DNA from: Pseudoclavibacter terrae
Lineage (GTDB): Bacteria; Actinomycetota; Actinomycetes; Actinomycetales; Microbacteriaceae
Direction of reading: 5' to 3'
DNA: 64,000 bases
Assembly (NCBI RefSeq): GCF_008831075.1
Contig: NZ_WBJX01000001.1
Span: forward strand, 1,002,515 to 1,066,514
The notes under the pieces were generated by a model that saw only the letters and a program-made list of their open reading frames with translations, had not been told where the DNA came from and did no database searches. A program made the position numbers and the translations under genes. This document shows positions 1 through 8,061 of the stretch, in pieces (positions within the stretch are counted from its first letter, which is position 1; every line of letters starts with the position of its first letter).

Positions 1-1122
1 GGAACTCGAGCTCGCCGGCTTGTCGCTCTCGGCCTCGTGAGCACGGTCATGTTCGTGGGCCTGAACGCCTGCGCTGAAGAAACGCAGCTCGTCTATCCGG
101 AGGTACGGGCGGTGAGCCTCGGCTTCGAGGACGTCGCAGATGCCGACACGGATTGGGCCGCGGTCCGAGCCGACCTCGAGTCCGTGCATGCGAATGCCGT
201 GCATCTCGCAGTGGGGCGTGTCGAATGGTCGGCCTTCCCCTGGGCGAAGCACGCCGATCGCACTGCCTCGATCGTCGAGGAGACCGGCACCGACTACGTG
301 CAGCGCGCGATCGACGAAGTTGGCACCCAGCCGGATGGGACACCTCGGCGGATCGTGCTGACGATCGACGCGCTGGTCCCTGAGCTCATCGCCGCAGATC
401 CCGAACTCGCCGGGGTGGACGCGTCTGGCCGCCGGTCGGAGTCGTTCGCATCGGCGTCGGCGCTCGCGGAGGGGACCGTGGGGGACAGGCTCGTGGAGAT
501 GGTCGAGTATGTGGCGAGGACGTACGACGCCGACGAGGTCACGCTCACGGAGCTCATGTTCGACGGGTCCACGTTCGGTGACGATGACCTCGAGCTCTAC
601 TCGGGAATGTTCGGGGCGGTCGACTGGCCGCGAGACGGCGACGGCGAGATCGACAGTGCCCATCCGTCGATCGGCGCCTGGCGCTCACAGGTGATCGCGC
701 AGCTCGCGTCCCGTGCCCGCGAGGCGGCGAATGCGGCCGGCAGCGAGCTGGCGTTGGACGTGCGGACATCCTGGGTCGATCCGGTCTCTGGACGCGCGGA
801 GAGCGGCCACGACCTGACCGTGGTGGCGGGCTCGGTCGATCGGATCATCGTCTGGAACTACTTCGGCATGAGCGGTGCGTCCGGCGGCGACTCCACCGAC
901 CTCACGCGCGCGTACCGGGACGCGGGTATCGATCCCGCGATGGTGACGATGTCGGTGGGGATGTGGACCGATCGCGGTGCGGAGCTGGTCGACCCGGCTG
1001 ACTTCGGAGATGGCGTGCGTGCATCCGCGAGCCACGGGGTGACGAGTGTCGCCGTCACGCCACGTTCGCTCATGACGCGCGCGCACTGGGACGCGCTCGC
1101 CTCGGTCTGGAGTGCCGAATGA
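1..1122 (+). CDS. lipoprotein of unknown function, 5' end outside the window
   Basis: The frame is open from the first base, so the true start lies upstream of the window. The first residues seen are the end of a lipoprotein signal peptide: a basic RARR stretch, a hydrophobic run and the lipobox LNAC, whose Cys codon is at 70-72. The mature part, about 350 residues, would be anchored outside the membrane. A GTG at 37 lies inside the signal peptide and would remove the basic region, so it is not the start. The body alternates predicted strands and helices and carries NYFGMSG-like segments reminiscent of TIM-barrel glycoside-hydrolase-like proteins. I see no confirmed catalytic pair, so enzymatic function is only a guess. 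It ends 26 bp before ychF, which has its own promoter. Confidence 0.7.
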   Translation, partial: GTRARRLVALGLVSTVMFVGLNACAEETQLVYPEVRAVSLGFEDVADADTDWAAVRADLESVHANAVHLAVGRVEWSAFPWAKHADRTASIVEETGTDYVQRAIDEVGTQPDGTPRRIVLTIDALVPELIAADPELAGVDASGRRSESFASASALAEGTVGDRLVEMVEYVARTYDADEVTLTELMFDGSTFGDDDLELYSGMFGAVDWPRDGDGEIDSAHPSIGAWRSQVIAQLASRAREAANAAGSELALDVRTSWVDPVSGRAESGHDLTVVAGSVDRIIVWNYFGMSGASGGDSTDLTRAYRDAGIDPAMVTMSVGMWTDRGAELVDPADFGDGVRASASHGVTSVAVTPRSLMTRAHWDALASVWSAE

Positions 1123-1134
1123 CGCTCGGCCCCG

Positions 1135-1140
1135 TACGAT
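1135..1140 (+). promoter_or_regulatory. -10 hexamer TACGAT of ychF, probable leaderless start
   Basis: TACGAT ends 8 nt before the GTG start of ychF. Transcription starting about 7-8 nt downstream would begin at or next to the start codon. No Shine-Dalgarno sequence precedes the GTG. Confidence 0.55.
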
Positions 1141-1148
1141 AGACCCTC

Positions 1149-2222
1149 GTGGCTCTTACTCTTGGCATCGTCGGCCTGCCCAACGTCGGCAAATCGACCC
1201 TTTTCAACGCACTCACGAAGAACCAGGTTCTCGCGGCGAACTACCCGTTCGCGACGATCGAGCCGAACGTGGGGGTCGTCGAGCTGCCCGACGCTCGCCT
1301 GAAGGTGCTCGCGGAGATCTTCGGCTCGGAGCGCATCCTCCCGGCCGCGGTGTCGTTCGTCGACATCGCAGGCATCGTGCGCGGTGCGAGCGAGGGTGAG
1401 GGGCTCGGCAACCAGTTCCTCGCGAACATCCGTGAAGCGGATGCGATCGTGCAGGTCGTGCGCGGCTTCGAAGACGGCGACGTGGTGCACGTCGACGGCA
1501 AGGTCGAGCCGGCCAGCGACATGGAGACGATCAACACCGAGCTGATCCTCGCCGATCTGCAGACCATCGAGAAGGCGCTCCCGCGGTTCGAGAAGGAAGT
1601 CAAGCAGAAGCGTCTTGACTCGTCCGTGCTCGAGGCGGCGAACGAGGCCAAGGCGGCGCTCGACGAGGGAACGCTGCTCTCGGCGACGAAGATCGATCTC
1701 GAGCCCATCAAGGAGCTCGGCTTGCTGACGGCCAAGCCCATGATCTTCGTCTTCAACATCGACGAGGCCGCGCTGAGCAGCGAGGAGAAGCTGGCCGAGC
1801 TGGCCGCGCTCGTCGCACCCGCGAAGGCGATCTTCCTCGACGCGCAGACCGAGTCGGAGCTCATCGACCTGGACCCGGAGGAGGCGGCAGAGCTGCTCGC
1901 GTCGCTCGGTCAGGACGAGTCGGGCCTCAGCCAGCTCGCGCGCATCGGCTTCGACACGCTCGGCCTGCAGACGTACCTCACCGCCGGCCCCAAGGAGTCG
2001 CGCGCGTGGACGATCCGCAAGGGCTGGAAGGCGCCTGCCGCTGCGGGCGTCATCCACACCGACTTCGAGCGCGGCTTCATCAAGGCCGAGGTCATCTCGT
2101 TCGATGACCTCGTCGAGACCGGATCCACCGCCGAGGCTCGCGCCAAGGGCAAGGCCCGCATGGAGGGCAAGGACTACGTCATGCAGGACGGCGACGTGGT
2201 CGAGTTCCGCTTCAACGTCTAG
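1149..2222 (+). CDS. ychF: redox-regulated ATPase YchF (OLA1/Obg family)
   Basis: Cytosolic P-loop NTPase of the Obg group that hydrolyses ATP rather than GTP and associates with ribosomes in the family. The P-loop GLPNVGKST is at residues 9-17, followed by the switch segment [11 protein letters not shown]. The base-specificity motif that is NKxD in true GTPases is NIDE (residues 203-206), the NxxE form that marks YchF/OLA1 and explains ATP preference. A C-terminal TGS-type domain follows (ending near VVEFRFNV). At 357 residues it matches the usual length of about 363. GTG start at 1149, with a -10 element close upstream and no ribosome binding site, suggests a leaderless mRNA. Confidence 0.97.
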   Translation: MALTLGIVGLPNVGKSTLFNALTKNQVLAANYPFATIEPNVGVVELPDARLKVLAEIFGSERILPAAVSFVDIAGIVRGASEGEGLGNQFLANIREADAIVQVVRGFEDGDVVHVDGKVEPASDMETINTELILADLQTIEKALPRFEKEVKQKRLDSSVLEAANEAKAALDEGTLLSATKIDLEPIKELGLLTAKPMIFVFNIDEAALSSEEKLAELAALVAPAKAIFLDAQTESELIDLDPEEAAELLASLGQDESGLSQLARIGFDTLGLQTYLTAGPKESRAWTIRKGWKAPAAAGVIHTDFERGFIKAEVISFDDLVETGSTAEARAKGKARMEGKDYVMQDGDVVEFRFNV

Positions 2223-2287
2223 CGGTGCCCACGGTCACCGTCTGCTTCGAGCAGGCAGCCTCGGACCGTCGATGTAAAGGACCTGCG

Positions 2288-2950
2288 TTGAGTGATTCGC
2301 TCGCATCTGCGCCGATTCCTGCCAAGGCGCGTCGGGAGTCGCCGCTTGGTGGTCGGAAACCTCTGACCGCCGAGCTTGCCGCGTTCCGGGGCAGCGACGC
2401 CGACGCCGTGGACGACATTCTCCCCGTCGATCTCGCAACGGTCCGTCTCCTCATCGTGGGCGTCAACCCGGGGCTGTGGACTGCGGCGGTCAACGCGCCG
2501 TTCGCTCGGCCGGGCAACCGCTTCTGGCCCTCGTTGCACCGAGCCGGGTTCACGGACCAGGTCGTCGACGCCTCGCGCGGGCTTCTGGACGACGATGAGC
2601 AACAGCTGCTGCGCCGCGGCATCGCGATCACGAATCTGGTCGGTCGCGCCACGGTGCGAGCCGACGAACTCTCCCGCTCAGAGTTGCAGACCGGTGGGCG
2701 GCGACTCGTCGAACGGGTGCAGGAGATGCGTCCGGACGCGGTGGCCGTTGCCGGTATCACCGCCTTCCGGACCGCCTTGGCGCTGCCCAAGGCGGTGCTC
2801 GGACGGCAGGATGTGCTCGCGATCGACGGTTGGCCTGACGGCGTGGACCTCTGGGTCGTTCCTCAACCGAGCGGGCTGAACGCGCACGAGACGATCGACA
2901 CGCTCGCGGCCAAGTGGCGAGAGGTCTGGGATTCGCTGCCACCCGGGTGA
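2288..2950 (+). CDS. mug: G:T/U mismatch-specific uracil/thymine-DNA glycosylase
   Basis: Base-excision repair enzyme of the uracil-DNA glycosylase superfamily (MUG/TDG family) that removes uracil or thymine opposite guanine. The active-site motif GVNPGL (residues 58-63, family form GINPGL) and the second motif PSGLN (about residues 194-198, family form NPSGL/S) are both present, with PFARPGNRFW and ITNLVGRAT between them as in E. coli Mug. I take the TTG at 2288 as the start because AAAGGA at 2276-2281 sits 6 nt upstream; an in-frame GTG at 2225, right after the ychF stop, would add 21 residues with no family match. Likely co-transcribed with ychF. The N-terminus (about 50 residues before the core) is longer than in E. 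coli. Confidence 0.93.
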   Translation: MSDSLASAPIPAKARRESPLGGRKPLTAELAAFRGSDADAVDDILPVDLATVRLLIVGVNPGLWTAAVNAPFARPGNRFWPSLHRAGFTDQVVDASRGLLDDDEQQLLRRGIAITNLVGRATVRADELSRSELQTGGRRLVERVQEMRPDAVAVAGITAFRTALALPKAVLGRQDVLAIDGWPDGVDLWVVPQPSGLNAHETIDTLAAKWREVWDSLPPG

Positions 2951-3029
2951 CACTCCGTACCTGGACTGAACAGGTCAGGTCCCGGGCCGAGGAGAGGGGC
3001 TACGCCGCGGGCGCCGTTGAGACTGGGAC

Positions 3030-4550
3030 TCAGCGGTCGCGGTGCGGCAGCCAGAGGTGGACGTCGATGTCCTCCGGCGGTTCCAGGCTGACCGCGATGG
3101 TCGTGACGTGCACGCCGTCGCGTGCGTGCACGTGGATCCAGCCTTGCTCGAAGTCGCGCAGATCGTCGTGCTCGCCGACGTACGTCGGCACTCCGAACGG
3201 GAGCTCCTTTCGGGTCGGGCGCGCGGGCGTTCCGTCGACGAACGCGGCGAAGCGCTCGGCGTGAGAGCCAGTGCCGCCGACCTCGACGCGAGCAAGACGA
3301 CCAGCTGAGAACGTGAGGTCGACCCCATCGAGCCGACCGACGGCCAGCACAAGCGGGTGCTGTTCATCCCGGCCGAGGGCGTCGAGGAACATCGTGAACT
3401 CGCCCGAGCGCCACCGGTGGATGCGATGCGACACGCTGACCCCGACGGGGACCGCCGTCAGCTCGGTCACCGCCGCGTCGGCTTCGGCCGAGCTGTACTC
3501 CGTCAACAGATCGCAGGCCCCGAACCGTCGGAGTTCCATCCGGCCGGTCGTCGCGAGCGGCGCGCCGAACCCTCGACGAGTCTCCTCACGCGTCCCTGGC
3601 CAGTGCGGCCTGCGCACGTGCGGCGTCGCAGTCGCCCGGAGCACAACGTCCGACGCAGGTGAGGGCCGGAGACGAACGCTCAGCACCTGCGCATCCTGAA
3701 CCTGCACCTCCGCGCCGCTGTGCAACTCGAGAAGGCGCCTCGGGAACCCCGATGACACGGCCCAGCGCCGACGGACCTCCCCGAGAAGCTCGACCCCGCG
3801 CGTCCAGGCGCAGCCGCCCTCCGGCTCGCCGAGCATCTCGAGGACCAGCCGCATCGGCCCGTCCGGCCAGGGCTGCGCGGCGGGACGCTCGAGGAGCACC
3901 TCGGTGAGCCCCACGGCGTCGTAGCCGAGGCGCACACGATCACCTTCGAGGACGTGCACGTCAGAGTCCGCCCCGACAGGAGCGCCGAGCACCGCCGCCA
4001 CCTGAGCGCGACTCGCCCCGGCACCGAGCCCTGCGATGAGACCAGCCGGTCGCGGATACGCGCCGTCCCCGTTCAGCATGAAGCGGATGCTCGTGACGCG
4101 CCCGGCATCCACGGCCATGTCCTCCGTTCCGCCCGCGAGCGCGCGCGAGACCGTCGCGCGTTCCGAATCCAGGGGCTCGCCCAGGGCGTCCACGTGGTGC
4201 CAGATCTCCCCGTCGACCTTCGGGGGGAACATGCGGCTCCTCGCGGGAACCCACTGCTCCGGATACCAGGACCCACCGCGAGGGTCGAAGAGCCTGAGGT
4301 CATCGTGCTTGCCAGACCAGCACTCGCCGACGAAGCCCGGCTCGACCGAGTCCCAGACCAATTCGCCGACGTACTGCTCGGCGGTGAGCTCGAACAGCGC
4401 ATCCGCGGAGCCGTGGCCGACCTGCTGGTCGACGCCGACCCAGGTGGCTCCAGTCGTCGTCTCGACGCCGAGGCTCGGCTGGCTCCTCACCTGCACGAAG
4501 CACCGCGAGTCCCGCTCCGGCACCTTCGATCTGCTTCTGCGCTTCGACAC
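3030..4550 (-). CDS. hypothetical protein with repeated SmpA/DUF7738-like segments
   Basis: I do not recognise this 506-residue protein as a named family. It has no signal peptide and no membrane segment. The middle and end hold three similar stretches with the pattern leader-LG.P-acidic/aromatic strand-valine strand: one around AQVAAVLGAPVGADSDV, one around LVLEMLGEPEGG, and a last around LPFGVPTYVGEHDDL followed by IHVHARDG. The same pattern (LTEVFGSPRI... TWVVWDDVGV) opens the divergent neighbour at 4744, so the two may be related. The N-terminal third is rich in Trp and Asp (WSGKHDD, GGSWYPEQW). Start is a GTG at 4550 preceded by GGTGG; this choice is uncertain. It converges on mug with a 79-bp spacer and diverges from the 4744 gene. 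Confidence 0.7.
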   Translation of the reverse strand: MSKRRSRSKVPERDSRCFVQVRSQPSLGVETTTGATWVGVDQQVGHGSADALFELTAEQYVGELVWDSVEPGFVGECWSGKHDDLRLFDPRGGSWYPEQWVPARSRMFPPKVDGEIWHHVDALGEPLDSERATVSRALAGGTEDMAVDAGRVTSIRFMLNGDGAYPRPAGLIAGLGAGASRAQVAAVLGAPVGADSDVHVLEGDRVRLGYDAVGLTEVLLERPAAQPWPDGPMRLVLEMLGEPEGGCAWTRGVELLGEVRRRWAVSSGFPRRLLELHSGAEVQVQDAQVLSVRLRPSPASDVVLRATATPHVRRPHWPGTREETRRGFGAPLATTGRMELRRFGACDLLTEYSSAEADAAVTELTAVPVGVSVSHRIHRWRSGEFTMFLDALGRDEQHPLVLAVGRLDGVDLTFSAGRLARVEVGGTGSHAERFAAFVDGTPARPTRKELPFGVPTYVGEHDDLRDFEQGWIHVHARDGVHVTTIAVSLEPPEDIDVHLWLPHRDR

Positions 4551-4704
4551 TCGGGGTCCACCAATCCGGTCCGCCAGGGCAGGGGCAGCGCCCTCACCGC
4601 AGCAACCGTACCCGGATGCTGGACGATGACGACCTCAAGCACCGCCGGTGCCAGTCGCCGAACTAGCACTGAACGCTGCCCGGTCTCAGGCCTGCTGCCT
4701 CGCG

Positions 4705-4710
4705 TATCGT
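4705..4710 (+). promoter_or_regulatory. candidate -10 TATCGT for the 4744 gene
   Basis: TATCGT lies 33 nt before the ATG at 4744 in the 193-bp divergent spacer; a ribosome binding site GAGGGA follows at about 4729-4734. I see no convincing -35. Confidence 0.35.
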
Positions 4711-4743
4711 TGGCATCGGTTGAGCCTCGAGGGAGTGGTGATC

Positions 4744-5781
4744 ATGGGTGGAGACGTGAACATGCCGAGCATCGACGTCGCACCGGACGGGCTGCGCATA
4801 GACGGTGTCCTGGTGGACGCTCAGAGCGTCCGCGCCCTGACGGAGGTGTTCGGATCGCCTCGCATCCTTCCTCCTAACGGGAGCACCACCTGGGTCGTCT
4901 GGGACGACGTCGGCGTGCGGGTGCCCACGAAGGACGGTGAGGTGGCGACGGGCGTGTACGTGACCGTCTCGGCCGACGCGCTCAGAGAGGCGAAGCGCAA
5001 TGAACCGGCGCGTCGCTCTCGTCCAGCAGGTATCTACCCGGGGGTGTTCACGATCGGCGGGCAGCCGCCGATCGCAGCGGCCCCGGATGCGGAGCTGCGG
5101 AAGGCGTACCTCATGCTCCAGTTCAGGGTCGGGGATTGGGAGGTGGTCCTGTTCCTGAACACCACCGAGCTGAAGGAGCTCCACGCGATGGAGGGTCGGG
5201 AGCGGTTCGCGCGAGCGCAGACCGACGAGCTCGCCGACATGGTCCGGTCGGCACATTCGCCGGTCACGGAGATCATCGCCTCGTACAAGCCCGTGCCGCC
5301 GGTGAAGAAGCCGTCTGGGAAGTGGAAGCTTCCGGTGCTCGAGGAGCCGACACTCTCGCTGAAGTCGTTCCCGTTCCGGCTCGCGATCCTCAACGAGCTC
5401 ATGTTCGTCCAGCGGGTGCTCGGTCCGCGCTTCAACGTGTACGACTTCGCGCAGGATCGAGGAGCGAAGAACTTCGATCCTGACGAGTACTACGACACCA
5501 TGATCCCTTCCGTGCGCGCCTGGCTGCGCGGCTACCCGATCCCGGCCCGCGTGGCAGGGAAGGTCGAGCAGCTCGTCCTCGACGGCGGCAACGAGATCTA
5601 CGCGCAGCTGATTCCGCGGTGGGACGGGGAGGACAGCAGCTTCGACATCACAACGATCACCGACCACGACCTCGAACCGTTCACGAACCTCCGGCGAGTG
5701 GAGGACATCGGCGGCTTCCTCGGCGTCCGCGCGCGCAGGGCGCTCGAACGGCGCGGCGTGCACGTCGACGGTGCCGACTGA
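4744..5781 (+). CDS. DUF7738 - DUF6892-like two-domain protein
   Basis: A soluble 345-residue protein of unknown function. The first about 75 residues (GLRIDGVLVDAQS, LTEVFGSPRI, WVVWDDVGV) match what I recall of DUF7738, an SmpA-like small fold. The last about 140 residues (FRLAILNELMF, RFNVYDFAQ, LDGGNEIYAQLIPRWDGED, SSFDITTI) match what I recall of DUF6892; the combination occurs in several bacterial phyla, sometimes in conflict or immunity-like contexts. This assignment is from memory, not a search. Start at ATG 4744 is supported by GAGGGA with 9-nt spacing; ATG 4762 is an alternative. It lies 45 bp before the solenoid gene and may share its transcript. Confidence 0.72.
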   Translation: MGGDVNMPSIDVAPDGLRIDGVLVDAQSVRALTEVFGSPRILPPNGSTTWVVWDDVGVRVPTKDGEVATGVYVTVSADALREAKRNEPARRSRPAGIYPGVFTIGGQPPIAAAPDAELRKAYLMLQFRVGDWEVVLFLNTTELKELHAMEGRERFARAQTDELADMVRSAHSPVTEIIASYKPVPPVKKPSGKWKLPVLEEPTLSLKSFPFRLAILNELMFVQRVLGPRFNVYDFAQDRGAKNFDPDEYYDTMIPSVRAWLRGYPIPARVAGKVEQLVLDGGNEIYAQLIPRWDGEDSSFDITTITDHDLEPFTNLRRVEDIGGFLGVRARRALERRGVHVDGAD

Positions 5782-5826
5782 ACCGTTTACTTTGCGAACA
5801 ACACGACTTGGCATTGGAGGCCCACG

Positions 5827-8061
5827 ATGATCGCCTACTCAGAGGTCAGCTCGCTCGACGACGAGCAGCAGGAACGCATTCAGAGTCTCTTCGAGCGCAG
5901 CTCCGCCATCTGGGACCTGCCAGAGGATGAGGGGAAGCTCGAGGTCTGGGACGAGTTCATCGACGACTGCGAACGCGCCGAGTTCCCGCACCTCATCGCG
6001 AGTGCCCGCTTCGGGCAGTACACAACCCTCGTCAAGGCAGGGCTCGCGGTCCGCGCGCTCGACGCGTACGTGCGCCTCATGCAGGTCATCCACCGCCACG
6101 GCGACCTCATCGCCCCCGCGAACGTGAACCGCATGCTCAACTCCATCGCGACGGCGAGCATGACGCTTGTCGACGACCCGGTGGTACCCCTCGAGCAGAT
6201 CACCCGTGCCATCGATCTCGTCGAGCAGCAGATCCGACAGCGAGGGGCCGACATCGTCGGCGTCTACGTCGCCCGAGCCGCCGTCGCGGCAGCTCGGGGC
6301 GATGGCGTGGCGACGCTCGACTGGGTCCAGCGCTGGCGCTCTGAGAACAGCGTCGAATGGCGGCCGGATGACTCCGGCGTCATCCAGATGGAGCTGCCGC
6401 TCGTCGCGCGCTTCGACCTGCCCCGCGCGACGGAGGCGCTCGAGCAGCGGTTGCGGATGCTGGAGATCGATCCAGGCGCCTTCGACGAGGCGCGTTCCGA
6501 GGCGGCGAACGCCGTGCCGCTGCTCATCCTGCTCGCGTTCTTCTACGTTCGCGCCGGTCGGCGGGCGGACGCGAACCTCATCGCCGACCAGCTCCTCGAC
6601 GGGGTCGGATCCGCCCGGCTCGCTCGAGACGGGGTCGCCGAGTTCCTCCTCCCCGTCCTGGAAGAGCGACCGCGTGCAGCGCTCGCCGCCGTCGACGAGA
6701 CCCTCCGCAACCTGCACTTCGACGGGAGCGACTGGGAAGCGACAGCCGCCGTCGCTCGCAGCCGAACCCTTGCAGACCCGAATGGTGAGGAGGGGCAGCT
6801 GCTGAGGGTCCTCGTCGAGCAGACCGCCGCGGAGCTGGATCGGCGCGGCGACACGGACGTGCACGCTCGCGAACTCGAGACGTTCTGGTGGGCGGGACTC
6901 CCCACGCATCCACGGCCCGCCGTCGTCGATGACCCGAAGGTCTGGGGCGATGTGGAAGAACGAGCCGAGACGATCCTCGCCGCCGGCTGGCTGCCTCGCA
7001 CGGGGTCCGTGAGCTCCGAGGACCCGCCCATCTCGATCAAGCACCGCTACGTCGCGCACCTCGGCGCGACGATGGAGCTGCTCTCCGCAGAGACCCCAGA
7101 AGACGCCGACGCCCTCGCGGCCTCCCTCGCGGCGCGCTCGGAGCAGCTCAAGTGCGCGTCGACCCGCTACTGCGTGCCGCTGCTCCACGGTCTCCGGGCG
7201 GGGCAGCAGGGCGAGATCGCCACCCTTGTTCGAGACTTCCGAAGGTCGCAGACCGAGCTCCTGCGCGCGCCCGATGCCATCGAGGACGCCTTCCAGGCGA
7301 TCGGCGAGCGGTTCTTCACGGTGACCGTCGAGCAGGCCGTCGCGGCGCCCGAGGTCTCGTGGTCGGAGATCGAGGAGCTCATCGAGGCAGAAGCGCGCCT
7401 CCGCGAGGTGACCGGGGGACCCGCCTCGCACCTCACGCTTGCTCGAGCGGAGATCGCCACCCACCGCGATGATGTCGCATCACTGCGTGCCGCGGTGGAG
7501 CAGCTCGCAGCAGAACTCGAGGCGGACGAGAAGCTCCTCGACCGCGTCACCGTCGACCTCGAGGTCGTTCGCCTGACCGCGTTCGTCGCGCCTGCCTTCG
7601 CGGCTGCGACGGCCAAGCGCGTCCTCGCGACCGGCGACGCTGAGCAGGTGCGCGCCGCCACCGCCTGGCTGTGCTGGCTGGACGCCAGGTCAGGGGACGG
7701 GGACGCCTCCGCCGAACTCGCCCGCGTCCTCGAGAGCGTCGACGGGGACGTGGAGGCGTTCGGTCCGCTGCCCGGATGGGTGCTGCTCGAGGGCGTGGCG
7801 GCACCCGGCGCGGAACTCGGGCCGCTCATCGACGCGCTGCTCGCGGACCTCGACGACGCGCCGAGCGACCTGATGATCTTCGCCGCCTGCGGCAGTGCGC
7901 TGCTCGCAACGTCCCCGGACGACCCGCGCGGTCCGGAACTCCGCGCGCGCGCCGCCGACATCACCCGCCGCCTGGACGCCCGAAACGGCGACGACCGGTG
8001 GAGCACCTGGGTGCGAGACCGATGGTTCCCGGGCGACACCTCCTTCGGGGCATCCGCGTGA
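5827..8061 (+). CDS. large alpha-helical (solenoid/TPR-like) protein paired with HSP90
   Basis: 744 residues, acidic and almost wholly helical in composition, with no signal peptide and no membrane segment. Helical pairs of about 35-40 residues recur (for example ALDAYVRLMQVI, ATEALEQRLRMLEI, ADANLIADQLLDG), as expected of a tetratricopeptide-like solenoid, but no strict TPR consensus is clear by eye. GGAGG at 5816-5820 fixes the ATG at 5827. The gene ends in GTGA, in which the GTG starts the HSP90-family gene, so the two are translationally coupled and very probably act together; TPR-like partners of HSP90 are well known in eukaryotes. A role as client adaptor or co-chaperone is inference. 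Confidence 0.75.
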   Translation: MIAYSEVSSLDDEQQERIQSLFERSSAIWDLPEDEGKLEVWDEFIDDCERAEFPHLIASARFGQYTTLVKAGLAVRALDAYVRLMQVIHRHGDLIAPANVNRMLNSIATASMTLVDDPVVPLEQITRAIDLVEQQIRQRGADIVGVYVARAAVAAARGDGVATLDWVQRWRSENSVEWRPDDSGVIQMELPLVARFDLPRATEALEQRLRMLEIDPGAFDEARSEAANAVPLLILLAFFYVRAGRRADANLIADQLLDGVGSARLARDGVAEFLLPVLEERPRAALAAVDETLRNLHFDGSDWEATAAVARSRTLADPNGEEGQLLRVLVEQTAAELDRRGDTDVHARELETFWWAGLPTHPRPAVVDDPKVWGDVEERAETILAAGWLPRTGSVSSEDPPISIKHRYVAHLGATMELLSAETPEDADALAASLAARSEQLKCASTRYCVPLLHGLRAGQQGEIATLVRDFRRSQTELLRAPDAIEDAFQAIGERFFTVTVEQAVAAPEVSWSEIEELIEAEARLREVTGGPASHLTLARAEIATHRDDVASLRAAVEQLAAELEADEKLLDRVTVDLEVVRLTAFVAPAFAAATAKRVLATGDAEQVRAATAWLCWLDARSGDGDASAELARVLESVDGDVEAFGPLPGWVLLEGVAAPGAELGPLIDALLADLDDAPSDLMIFAACGSALLATSPDDPRGPELRARAADITRRLDARNGDDRWSTWVRDRWFPGDTSFGASA

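Noticed and set aside
7671-8057. Extension of the HSP90 frame upstream into the solenoid gene
   Set aside because: The extension is Arg-rich shadow sequence; the conserved N-terminus starts at the GTG at 8058, which forms a GTGA overlap.
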